A stretch of DNA of 7,742 nt from assembly GCA_009910795.1 (NCBI GenBank), contig VMEE01000056.1, positions 1 to 7,742 of the forward strand. The letters are read 5' to 3'. The notes under the pieces were generated by a model. That model saw only the letters and a list, made by a program, of their open reading frames with translations, was not told the origin of the DNA and did no database searches. This DNA is from Dehalobacter sp. CP (GTDB lineage Bacteria; Bacillota_B; Desulfitobacteriia; Desulfitobacteriales; Syntrophobotulaceae). Below are positions 1 through 6,513 of the stretch, one piece after another; position 1 is the first letter of the stretch, and every line of letters begins with the position of its first letter. The position numbers and the translations under genes are program-made.

Positions 1-5
1 CCTAT

Positions 6-218
6 TCATAAGGTCTTTGCTTTGTCCCGAGAGATTTCGCCAAAATTTATCTTTATCCGTGCAGCCATATATTGCATCTTGGTTCTATGGTATTCTGCAT
101 GTTTCAGTGAAAATGTCATGTAAACTTTCTTGGACCTCTTGTAACACCCTTTCAATCTTCAAGAGGGCTGCAAATGATCCTTTGGCATTCCTCCAACAGA
201 CTTAATAAAATCATACTT
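6..218 (-). pseudogene. possible degraded gene remnant, unrecognised
   Basis: No intact gene lies between 1 and 334. On the minus strand one frame runs from 218 to a TGA at 8-6. It is interrupted by one in-frame TGA at 161-159, and an in-frame TAG at 221-219 closes it upstream. The 50 codons after the internal TGA give a natural-looking basic peptide, including the stretches KKVYMTFSLKHAEYH and MAARIKINFGEISRDKAK, with ATG, AGA and ATA codons like those of the neighbouring genes. A second minus-strand frame is also open for about 35 codons before a TAG near 87 and then open to the edge, so the correct frame is uncertain. I recognise no family. It could be the decayed tail of a gene displaced when the locus was inserted, or non-coding sequence that is open by chance. 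The plus-strand frame at 17-205 is probably its antisense shadow. Confidence 0.25.
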
Positions 219-227
219 CTATACTCC

Positions 228-271
228 GGGTACCCTGCCCGCTTGGGGACTTTAAAGAGATCTCCGGCAGG
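228..271. repeat. palindrome cluster downstream of the HNH gene
   Basis: Three perfect 8-bp palindromes lie within 37 bp: GGGTACCC at 228-235, CTTTAAAG at 250-257 and GAGATCTC at 257-264. In addition, CCTGCC at 234-239 pairs with GGCAGG at 266-271 across a 26-base loop. On the minus strand this lies 64-107 bases after the stop of the HNH gene, so it could fold in that transcript's 3' end. There is no following T tract on the minus strand, so I do not call it a terminator. The rest of 219-334 shows nothing I can support. Confidence 0.3.
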
Positions 272-334
272 TCAGGATTTATTATTGGCCTTGGAGAACG
301 TCGATTATAGAGCACTACTGAAATTATAATAATG

Positions 335-688
335 CTATCTTTTAGACTTAATCTTGAAACTGCATCGATGGCGTTCACCGCCCCGATCCATCATAACATT
401 TCGACCATGTTCGTCTTTGGACCAATCTTGAAATTGGTGTCCGCAAAAACTACATATATAAAATTGTGGCCGCCTTTTCTCGGCTAATTCTCGATTATCA
501 TGTATGTCAGCATGACAATCAGGGCATAGAACTTGATAAATTCTTTTTGATATCCCATAAACATGATGCACATGAGGTGAATCCGGATGAACACCACAGC
601 GCGCGCATCGTCCACCATCCTTTTTCCACTTTTCTAAAATATCTTCGCGTTCTTCTAACCATTCATTGCTATTGTAATCAAAGGACAT
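335..688 (-). CDS. small HNH endonuclease-like zinc protein
   Basis: This 117-residue protein is probably a DNA-cutting HNH nuclease. Its N-terminal half has the usual order of the fold: a helix (WLEEREDILEKWKKDGG), then CARC (C28, C31), then HVHHV (H39, H41, H42), then LCPDCHADIH (C55, C58, H59, H63). The cysteines would hold a structural zinc, and H41/H42 with H59/H63 are the candidate ββα-metal residues. The C-terminal half adds a second possible zinc knuckle, C79-x2-C82 with H107 and C109, and ends in a basic tail. The start at 688 is supported by GGAG on the minus strand (695-698), about six bases upstream. The gene follows res by 102 bp on the same strand, so it may be read through from the R-M operon or driven by its own promoter. 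Many small HNH proteins near R-M genes have no proven role. It could be an accessory restriction nuclease, a homing-type remnant or a zinc-binding regulator. The fold is likely; the job is not known. Confidence 0.8.
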   Translation of the reverse strand: MSFDYNSNEWLEEREDILEKWKKDGGRCARCGVHPDSPHVHHVYGISKRIYQVLCPDCHADIHDNRELAEKRRPQFYICSFCGHQFQDWSKDEHGRNVMMDRGGERHRCSFKIKSKR

Positions 689-694
689 AAAGTT

Positions 695-698
695 CTCC
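695..698 (-). promoter_or_regulatory. ribosome binding site of the HNH gene
   Basis: The minus strand reads GGAG followed by AACTTT or similar before the ATG at 688, the right spacing for a Shine-Dalgarno site. It fixes the start of the HNH gene and argues for a leadered transcript. Confidence 0.6.
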
Positions 699-710
699 AG
701 CTACTTAGCA

Positions 711-750
711 TTCGTTTTAAAAGAATTAACGAAGGACATTGATTATAAAG
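711..750 (-). promoter_or_regulatory. candidate promoter and dyad upstream of the HNH gene
   Basis: The minus strand has CTTTATAATC at 750-741, a fair match to an archaeal TATA element. Transcription starting about 25 bases downstream would give a leader of roughly 30 bases that includes the GGAG site. Just downstream is an inverted repeat, TTCGTT at 711-716 and AACGAA at 728-733, which would overlap the start region and could be an operator. TATAAT could equally be read as a bacterial -10 box, but no convincing -35 box lies upstream of it. This is inference from short AT-rich motifs. Confidence 0.25.
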
Positions 751-790
751 TTATGCTTTTTGTTTTTACCTTTAGAATCGCCACCAGTGT

Positions 791-3592
791 TTAGCTTTGG
801 TTTCCTCCTGCAACATTCTCCAGGATTCCTGCAATATCCGCCGGGTCCTTGGATACCGCCCATTGCCAGACTCCAAAGCCGCCCTGCTCGTTGATTGCCC
901 TAACCCACTCATCAAGATAGCTGCGCTTTGTCTTGTCCTGCAATGTATCTCTTCCTTTGACTTCGAGAATGAGATTAATACCATTGCTTAAACGAATTAT
1001 AAAATCTGGCCAATATTTCTTTATGACTCCTTGATAGAAATACGCTATTTCAAAGCCAAGGTGCTCATTTTTTACCCACGCATCAACATGTGGATTCCTG
1101 TCAAGTTCCAGAGATTCGGTCATCTCCCATGTGCTATCATAGACGCAGAAGTTGATATGAGACTTCTTGGTATATTCACAAGGCTTGCCCGTATACCATG
1201 TTCGCATATCTCTTGTGGAACGTATAGGCCGGTCGCTATCGAAAATTGGCACTAGGGATTCAGCATTTTCATCGCTTATGGCATTTCTTACATGCTGGAC
1301 GATTTTATTCATATTGAGGGTTATGTATATCCGTCTCATTCCCGCATCTTGATCCAGCAGCGATGGAGTGATCCGCAGCTTATTTGAGGCTATGAAATCC
1401 TCCACAAGCTTGATCAATTGAGCGAGAAGGTATTCTTTACTGCCTTTCCAGCTTGTCTGCATCTGATCAAAGATCTCACTTGCTGCTATGAAGATGATCT
1501 TCTGCATTCTCAGTCGCAGTCCGAGGCTGGCCAAATCTATTTGAGAGATATCGGTCGTATCGGGTTTACCCTCCAAAATCTTGGCCAGATCAGCTTTGGT
1601 CAGAGTATCCCGCATCTTTATCTCTAAAATCTTGACCTTATTCAGGTCTAAGCTTAGCTTTGTCCTGTAAATGTGATCTATGCGAAGGACATTCGGCCAG
1701 CTAATCTCATACTTTTCCTTCTTTGCATCTGGCTCAATCTTGGTCTTGGGTGATGACGGTTGGGGTATGTGCCCTTCGGCAGATTCATGAGGCAGGAATG
1801 TAAACGGAATCCCGAATATGTTCACGTATTCAGGCTCATATAGTCCGTTCTCTGGATTGATCTCATAGGAAGTCCTTCTAAGTCCTCTTCCAACCACCTG
1901 CTCACATAGAAGCTGGCTGGAAAAGGCTCTAAGGCCCATTATGTGGGTAACAGTCTTTACATCCCAACCTTCGGATAGCATTCCCACAGATATGATATTC
2001 TGGAATAGCTCGCCGGGCTTTCCCACTTTGCCGATGGAATCAACCACTTGTCGAAGGTATTCGGCTGAGTCCTTTTTAGACGGTTTCTTGGCTGTTTCAG
2101 GGTCGGTCTCGTTTCCCTCTTCTGCATCAGCCAAATAGAGTCCAGCCGCATCCTGAGATTCAGCTTCTCCTAAAACCTTTGAATCAATATGCAGAGTGCG
2201 GTCTGGAGCATAAAGCTCATCGATATGAATCCTCTTGTGGTCAAAGGCGTATTTGATACGTGCCGCAGTCTCAGTCCTGTTGGCCACGCTGATCATTACC
2301 GGCGGAGTAGGAACATGATTCGCTTTCCACAACTCAGCGGTTTCAAGCCAGTCCTTACCGAGCAGATAATATGCATTCAGCACCAGATCAGGAAGAGGCT
2401 CTTGCGGCTCGGCTTTTCTGTTTAGATCATCCCTAACGTGTTCATAAATATGATAGAGCTTAGAGCGGTAACTCTTAGCGTCCGGGATGCCATCATCACG
2501 AATGACAACCCTTGGAGTCTTCACAAGACCGGACTCTATGGCATCATTCAGCCCAAAGTCGCTTGCTATCCAGGGGAACAGCGCCTCTTCTGAGCTTTTC
2601 TTCCCAGATGGAACAAAAGGCGTTGCCGTAAAGTCATAGCAAGATAAGATACCTCTGGCCTGGTGAATTCTGTCCAGGCCGCCCACCCATTTGGTGGCCT
2701 CTTCAATGTCCTCTTTCTTCAGACCTTTGACCTTTGATTCTGCAGGTACTCGCCAGGCATGATGGGCTTCATCGTTTATGACAAGGAGGTTCTTTGAGTT
2801 AACAAGCTCACCTAAAACTTCTCGCGCATAGGCTTCATTGCTCTTTGCGCCTCTCTTATCCACGCTCTTCTTCTTGGCGATCCTCTCTTCCGTCTCCCAA
2901 TTCAGGGCTTGCCAATTACGGATTACTACCTTTGCCTGGCGCAGCTTATCGAGAAGGCCTGATGGAACGATATTGAACTCCTCATAGTAGTTGTCTGGCT
3001 GAGAGGGAATCAGGACTTGAAGGCGGCTTTTCACTGTGAGTCCTGGTGCTACGACAAAAACATGCTTTGAGAATCTAGGGTCCTGAGGATATGTGGCCTT
3101 ATTCAAGGCCTGCCAGGCTATGAGCATGGCCATAACGATGGTCTTACCTGAGCCTGTGGCCATCTTGGAGCAGAGACGCTTGAAAGGGCCGCCATCCGAA
3201 GGAATCTCGATGCCTACACGATCTGCTGGCGGGGCCTCAGTGAGCCAGATAAGAGTCTCAATGGCCTCAAGCTGGCAGAAGAATAGCTTTAGCTCTCTTT
3301 GCTCTGGATCGTTCCAGTGTTCTAAGAGGCGTTTGGTGATCCCTGTGACACCTGGATATCCTCCCTCATGCCAGGTTTTAACTCTCGGCCTGATCCGATT
3401 GACGAGAGATAGCTCCTTGAAGATACCTGGATCATCGAAGGACTTGGAAGCCTCTGACGCGATTGTATAACCTGCAGGACGCCTCCCCTCCTTCAAATCG
3501 AAAGAACGAGTTTCGCGATCATAGGACCAATGCTGTTTCGGCTCATCGTAAGGTGAGGTGATGATCAGCCTATCTGGTGTTGTCCTTCTCAT
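791..3592 (-). CDS. res: Type III-like restriction subunit: SF2 helicase with C-terminal PD-(D/E)XK nuclease
   Basis: This 933-residue protein is the ATP-driven restriction subunit of the locus. It has the complete superfamily 2 helicase set: Walker A ATGSGKT at 145-151, DEAH at 274-277 within VINDEAHHAW, motif III FTATP at 321-325, motif V SEGWDV at 540-545 and motif VI QVVGRGLRR at 565-573. The C-terminal part has WPDF (D863) followed by LEVKG (E877, K879), spaced as in PD-(D/E)XK nucleases and placed as in Type III Res proteins. The N-terminal region (YDRETRSFDL, then GYPGVTGITKRLLEHW) matches from memory a family of long helicase-nucleases annotated as BPTD_3080-type restriction endonucleases, always beside a Mod-like methylase; a profile search should confirm this. 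The ATG overlaps the mod stop as ATGA (3592-3589), implying translational coupling, and only a weak GTGAG precedes it. The frame is intact and no motif is missing. In known Type III enzymes Res needs Mod for target recognition, so its activity here depends on whether the split mod is functional. Confidence 0.93.
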   Translation of the reverse strand: MRRTTPDRLIITSPYDEPKQHWSYDRETRSFDLKEGRRPAGYTIASEASKSFDDPGIFKELSLVNRIRPRVKTWHEGGYPGVTGITKRLLEHWNDPEQRELKLFFCQLEAIETLIWLTEAPPADRVGIEIPSDGGPFKRLCSKMATGSGKTIVMAMLIAWQALNKATYPQDPRFSKHVFVVAPGLTVKSRLQVLIPSQPDNYYEEFNIVPSGLLDKLRQAKVVIRNWQALNWETEERIAKKKSVDKRGAKSNEAYAREVLGELVNSKNLLVINDEAHHAWRVPAESKVKGLKKEDIEEATKWVGGLDRIHQARGILSCYDFTATPFVPSGKKSSEEALFPWIASDFGLNDAIESGLVKTPRVVIRDDGIPDAKSYRSKLYHIYEHVRDDLNRKAEPQEPLPDLVLNAYYLLGKDWLETAELWKANHVPTPPVMISVANRTETAARIKYAFDHKRIHIDELYAPDRTLHIDSKVLGEAESQDAAGLYLADAEEGNETDPETAKKPSKKDSAEYLRQVVDSIGKVGKPGELFQNIISVGMLSEGWDVKTVTHIMGLRAFSSQLLCEQVVGRGLRRTSYEINPENGLYEPEYVNIFGIPFTFLPHESAEGHIPQPSSPKTKIEPDAKKEKYEISWPNVLRIDHIYRTKLSLDLNKVKILEIKMRDTLTKADLAKILEGKPDTTDISQIDLASLGLRLRMQKIIFIAASEIFDQMQTSWKGSKEYLLAQLIKLVEDFIASNKLRITPSLLDQDAGMRRIYITLNMNKIVQHVRNAISDENAESLVPIFDSDRPIRSTRDMRTWYTGKPCEYTKKSHINFCVYDSTWEMTESLELDRNPHVDAWVKNEHLGFEIAYFYQGVIKKYWPDFIIRLSNGINLILEVKGRDTLQDKTKRSYLDEWVRAINEQGGFGVWQWAVSKDPADIAGILENVAGGNQS

Positions 3593-5046
3593 GATCTCAC
3601 ATCCATGAGCTTCAAGGATTCAATGCCGCGATCATCCACAATCTTTACGGCAATGCGCTCATGAGTGCCAGGCTCGAAGGGCAAAGAGGCCCGGCCATGA
3701 TAGGCTTCGATAAGCTCTTCATCTATCTCGGCTTTGAGGTTCTTGGCAAGCTTCGTCCAGCCGTCCTTAGGGCCAGACATGGGGAAGAAGATCTGTCTGG
3801 GAAAGAGGCTCCGGCCATCATAGTCAGTGTCTAGCATCCACATGGCTATTCTTTCAGCGCCGCCGGAGTCTACAGTGCCGGTGCGTGGGTTATAATAGTC
3901 GAATCCCAGCACTTCTACCCGGTATTTGCCTTTATCATCGCCCTCTTTGATCTTCTCAAGGAGAATATCCGGTTGGCCGATAAGCCAGAAGCTATCATTG
4001 CTGGCTCGCTTCTTCTTCAGGTCCTCGGTGAGAAGGTCTTCGCTCATCTTGGCCTTGAGGAGAGTTATGCCCGGCCAATTGGTCTCATCTATGTCCTTGG
4101 CCGCCTCGGGATCGAATTCAAAGGCGGCAAAGATTATCACCTTGGGCTTGGGGACCAGGCTTAGAGACTCCTCTATGGCCAGGGCAACCTGGCGCTGCTC
4201 TAATGGTGCATGCTCCGGGCCGAAGGAGATGACTGCCTTCTGAGGGGTGTCTTCTCTGGTCTCGGCCTCGGCATGAAGCCAGTGCGTACCCTGCAGGGGC
4301 TCGACTCGGGAGAATAGGATCTTCTCTCCGCTTCTGGCCCGGATGCCTGTCTTCAGAATTTCGTCTCGCCATTCAGCCTGCCTTAAGGTCTCGCCGGTGC
4401 GGGATATGGATGCATCTGCCGGCTGATCCGACTCTATCTCCATTATTGGCTTGACCGAGGGAGCAGGTACAGCCTCCACAGTGAAAGGTCCTGCAACCCT
4501 AGCCTTAGTATTATCAACAAAGGGTTGATCGTAAAGAGTCTCTTGGTCTGCATATTTCTTAATGGCTGAATCGATCTCTTTTCGGGACATGCCTTCTTTT
4601 ATCTCAGGATTATTGGCGATGGATTTTAAAGTGACATGTGGAACAGTCTTATACCGGAAACCGCTGCCAATGCCTTCTTCCGGGTGAGCAAGTTCATAGT
4701 AATCAAAGAGTGCAGTCATAAGACGTTGCTTAGCAAGGGTGATGGCTATGCGAGAGGTATCGCAGGTTATCCAGCGGCGGCCCCATTGCTCGGCTACATA
4801 GGCGGTGGTGCCGGAGCCACAGGTAGGATCGAGTACCAGGTCGCCGGGGTCTGTGGTCATAAGGAGGCAACGCTTAATGATTTTGGTATCCGTTTGGACA
4901 ACATACACTTTATCAAGGCCACTCCCAGTACCTGTATCAGTCCAGACATTAGTTATTGGGTACGCAGGGAAGTCTTCAAGGAATCTAATATAGGAAAGAG
5001 TTGAGCCTTGAATCGCTACTCTACCATTGTCAATTAAACGATACAT
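3589..5046 (-). CDS. mod: Type III-like adenine methyltransferase, C-terminal part (AdoMet-binding motif and long extension)
   Basis: This frame encodes the second part of the β-class amino-methyltransferase. Residues 73-81, DPTCGSGTT, are motif I, which binds AdoMet, and the following WGRRWITCDTSRIAITLAKQRL is the usual continuation. Beyond about residue 120 lies an extension of some 365 residues without a methyltransferase motif. It includes a β-rich core around 300-312 (KPKVIIFAAFEFD) and a region around 395-430 (GGAERIAMWMLDTDYDGRS). This may be a target-recognition, dimerisation or Res-contact module; that is inference. The ATG at 5046 lies inside the 3' end of the upstream frame, 13 bases overlapping. 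Its frame can be read back to 5082 as RWWGIPEES just before MYRL, so this ATG is probably an internal methionine rather than a natural start. AGGAG precedes it by only three bases, poor spacing but possibly enough for coupled re-initiation. The stop overlaps the res start. If translated alone the protein lacks the DPPY catalytic motif. Confidence 0.85.
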   Translation of the reverse strand: MYRLIDNGRVAIQGSTLSYIRFLEDFPAYPITNVWTDTGTGSGLDKVYVVQTDTKIIKRCLLMTTDPGDLVLDPTCGSGTTAYVAEQWGRRWITCDTSRIAITLAKQRLMTALFDYYELAHPEEGIGSGFRYKTVPHVTLKSIANNPEIKEGMSRKEIDSAIKKYADQETLYDQPFVDNTKARVAGPFTVEAVPAPSVKPIMEIESDQPADASISRTGETLRQAEWRDEILKTGIRARSGEKILFSRVEPLQGTHWLHAEAETREDTPQKAVISFGPEHAPLEQRQVALAIEESLSLVPKPKVIIFAAFEFDPEAAKDIDETNWPGITLLKAKMSEDLLTEDLKKKRASNDSFWLIGQPDILLEKIKEGDDKGKYRVEVLGFDYYNPRTGTVDSGGAERIAMWMLDTDYDGRSLFPRQIFFPMSGPKDGWTKLAKNLKAEIDEELIEAYHGRASLPFEPGTHERIAVKIVDDRGIESLKLMDVRS

Positions 5047-5085
5047 GCTCTCCTCTGGGATTCCCCACCATCTTTTCCGGGATTA
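5034..5085 (-). other. frame break inside mod, most likely at an A4 run
   Basis: The upstream frame ends with TAA at 5036-5034, and the downstream frame is closed before TAA at 5085-5083, so the shift must fall between them. On the coding strand the sequence reads GGA AAA GAT GGT GGG, and the A4 run is at 5076-5073. One extra A gives NPGK-RWWGIPEESMYRLIDNG, which fits the motif expected after the recognition region in this methylase group. A -1 slip on AAA would give the same peptide. There is no classical X XXY YYZ heptamer in the correct frame and I see no strong stem-loop just downstream, so recoding is less likely than a deletion or a sequencing error. Confidence 0.85.
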
Positions 5086-6152
5086 AAAGTTGTGTTTTTA
5101 AAAGTTACTTGATATTTGCTTCCTGGCCCAGGCTTCGTTAAATCTCCATATCGGAAGACTCGACTTCCCTCCGGAAGTAGTAATGGATTTGTCCTTTCCT
5201 GAGTGGTCAGCCGTCGATGCTGGCCATTTGGCAATAGAACATGACTGTATGCCGATGCTCCACCCGCGTCTAATGCCTTCTCATTAAAGAGCTGATGATA
5301 CTTTATTAATTTTATATCCTTTGCATACCAAATCAGGTAATCGGTCTGCCTTGGAAGCAAATTGGAGCCAAGACCAGAGGACTTAACAAATGAGATGACA
5401 GAGCATAAATTCTCTGAACCGAATATCTCATCCATTAATTCTCTTATATGATGCTGATTCTCATCGCTGATCTGCACGAACACGCTGCCGCTTTCGCTCA
5501 ACAGCTCCCTCGCCAGCAATAACCTATCCCTCAAGTAAGCTAAGTAGGAATGAATTCCTAGCTCCCAAGTATCCCTGAAAGCCTTGATCATCTCGGGCTC
5601 CTGGGTCAGGTCCTCATCTTTTCCGTCCGTCACATCTCTCTTGTTTACGAAAGGCTGGAAATTGGAGCCATATCTTATGCCGTAAGGTGGATCGATGTAT
5701 ATCATCTGAACATGTCCAGCCATGCCCTCCTTCTCCAGAAGGGAGTTCATCACCAGCAAGGAGTCTCCGGCAATGAGACGATTGGACCAGTTATGCCTGT
5801 GCTTATAAAAGTCAATGGCACTTCGTATGGGTGGATTTTCATCCGATAGCTCGAAGAGAGAAACCTGCCTGGTGCCCTGGCTCCGCCGCTGGACGGCCTT
5901 GATAATCGTTTTTGGATCTATCCTTTCATGGACATGCAGGGAGACGGTGGGGACATTAAAAGAGGTATGCTCGGCCTTACCGGCCCATATGAGCTGAGGA
6001 TCGAGGTGAGGATCGTACTGATAGACCTTCGCTTTGCCGTCTTTATCTGTTTCAGGAGTCACCAGGCCCACAGGAGGGTTATTGCAGCGCTTCTTATCCT
6101 TGTGGTCGTATTGCTCGATCGGCTTCGTATCTGGCTTTCTGGAGGGTGCCAT
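5034..6152 (-). CDS. mod: Type III-like adenine methyltransferase, N-terminal part (DPPY catalytic motif)
   Basis: This 372-residue frame is the first part of the methyltransferase. IYIDPPYGIRYGSNF (DPPY at 154-157) is motif IV, which binds the target adenine or, less often, cytosine amino group. RLIAGDSLLVMNSLL (125-139) and the helix with SESGSVFVQISDEN (219-232) are typical of the β class, in which motif IV precedes motif I. The region around 245-360 is where the target-recognition segment lies in such enzymes. After NPGK (residue 360) the frame runs into 12 residues unlike the family and stops at 5034, so motif I is missing here and lies in the next frame. The start at 6152 is bounded by an in-frame TAA directly before the ATG. 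No strong Shine-Dalgarno site is visible, which would fit a short or absent leader in an archaeon. Joined with 3589-5046 by one added base, the product would be about 854 residues. Confidence 0.88.
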   Translation of the reverse strand: MAPSRKPDTKPIEQYDHKDKKRCNNPPVGLVTPETDKDGKAKVYQYDPHLDPQLIWAGKAEHTSFNVPTVSLHVHERIDPKTIIKAVQRRSQGTRQVSLFELSDENPPIRSAIDFYKHRHNWSNRLIAGDSLLVMNSLLEKEGMAGHVQMIYIDPPYGIRYGSNFQPFVNKRDVTDGKDEDLTQEPEMIKAFRDTWELGIHSYLAYLRDRLLLARELLSESGSVFVQISDENQHHIRELMDEIFGSENLCSVISFVKSSGLGSNLLPRQTDYLIWYAKDIKLIKYHQLFNEKALDAGGASAYSHVLLPNGQHRRLTTQERTNPLLLPEGSRVFRYGDLTKPGPGSKYQVTFKNTTFNPGKDGGESQRRACIV

Positions 6153-6281
6153 TTAGATCATCTCGATTATCATAAGGACGTTCATGATAGGAGCACTCTT
6201 GCTTTTAATTGTTGCTATACAAGCTATGAATACTGATCGATCCTAAAACCCACTTCGTATAAACACTCCAACATGATTCGG

Positions 6282-6346
6282 TGAAATTTCAGGCAAATAA
6301 TAAATTTATCAATAAATAGGTATCATTTCCAAAGCCCTTTGAAATG
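6282..6346. promoter_or_regulatory. cluster of three dyads, possible operator
   Basis: TGAAATTTCA at 6282-6291 and ATAAATTTAT at 6300-6309 are perfect 10-bp palindromes with centres 18 bp apart. A third dyad at 6324-6346 has arms CATTTCCAAAG and CTTTGAAATG around two bases, a 10-bp match with one extra C. The half-site ATTTC/GAAAT occurs four times, in the first and third dyads. The position between divergent genes suits a shared operator, and the middle palindrome could serve as a TATA-like element in either direction. Function is inferred; AT-rich DNA yields such palindromes more often by chance. Confidence 0.35.
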
Positions 6347-6503
6347 CAGTGGGATGGTATTGTATGCCAAACGTAAAATAGCACGTGGGATGCAGACTGC
6401 GAAGAACCTTTTCGTAAGAATCTATAGAACAAGCTCAACAGGGGGTAACCTAATTATGTAGCATTGCCAATCAATGTTCGAAAAGCCACAATGAGGACCG
6501 AAT

Positions 6504-6511
6504 AGGAGGGG
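6504..6511 (+). promoter_or_regulatory. ribosome binding site of the orphan gene
   Basis: AGGAGGGG lies just before GCT and the ATG at 6514, a strong Shine-Dalgarno match and much the best in the window. An in-frame TAG at 6502-6504, overlapping this site, prevents a longer start. Confidence 0.75.
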
Positions 6512-6513
6512 CT

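Larger units (their letters stand above)
6153..6513. other. divergent intergenic region between mod and the orphan gene
   Basis: This 361-base stretch has no gene I can support. It must hold the promoters of both diverging units. On the minus strand an AATTAAAAG (6210-6202) about 50 bases before the mod ATG is a weak TATA candidate. On the plus strand CTAATTATGTA near 6450-6460 is a weak candidate for the orphan gene. Other items are the palindrome GATCGATC at 6235-6242, a direct repeat GTGGGATG at 6349-6356 and 6385-6392, and the palindrome cluster listed separately. I see no small controller-protein gene. Confidence 0.5.

Noticed and set aside
159..161. Internal TGA read as selenocysteine
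   Set aside because: No selenoprotein context or SECIS-like structure is visible and the flanking peptide is not a known selenoprotein; decay is simpler.
17..205. Plus-strand open frame of 62 codons at the left edge
   Set aside because: There is no ribosome binding site and no family likeness, and the minus strand of the same stretch looks more coding-like.
3093..3470. A 125-codon open frame on the plus strand opposite res
   Set aside because: It lies wholly opposite the conserved helicase region around Walker A, has no recognisable motif, and its residues mirror the codons of the true gene.
4636..5004. A 122-codon open frame on the plus strand opposite mod
   Set aside because: It is antisense to the AdoMet-binding motif region of the methyltransferase, where strong codon constraint explains the open frame.
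5066..5085. Programmed -1 frameshift as the default explanation for split mod
   Set aside because: AAA can slip by one base here, but there is no classical slippery heptamer in frame and no obvious downstream stem. It is kept only as an alternative.
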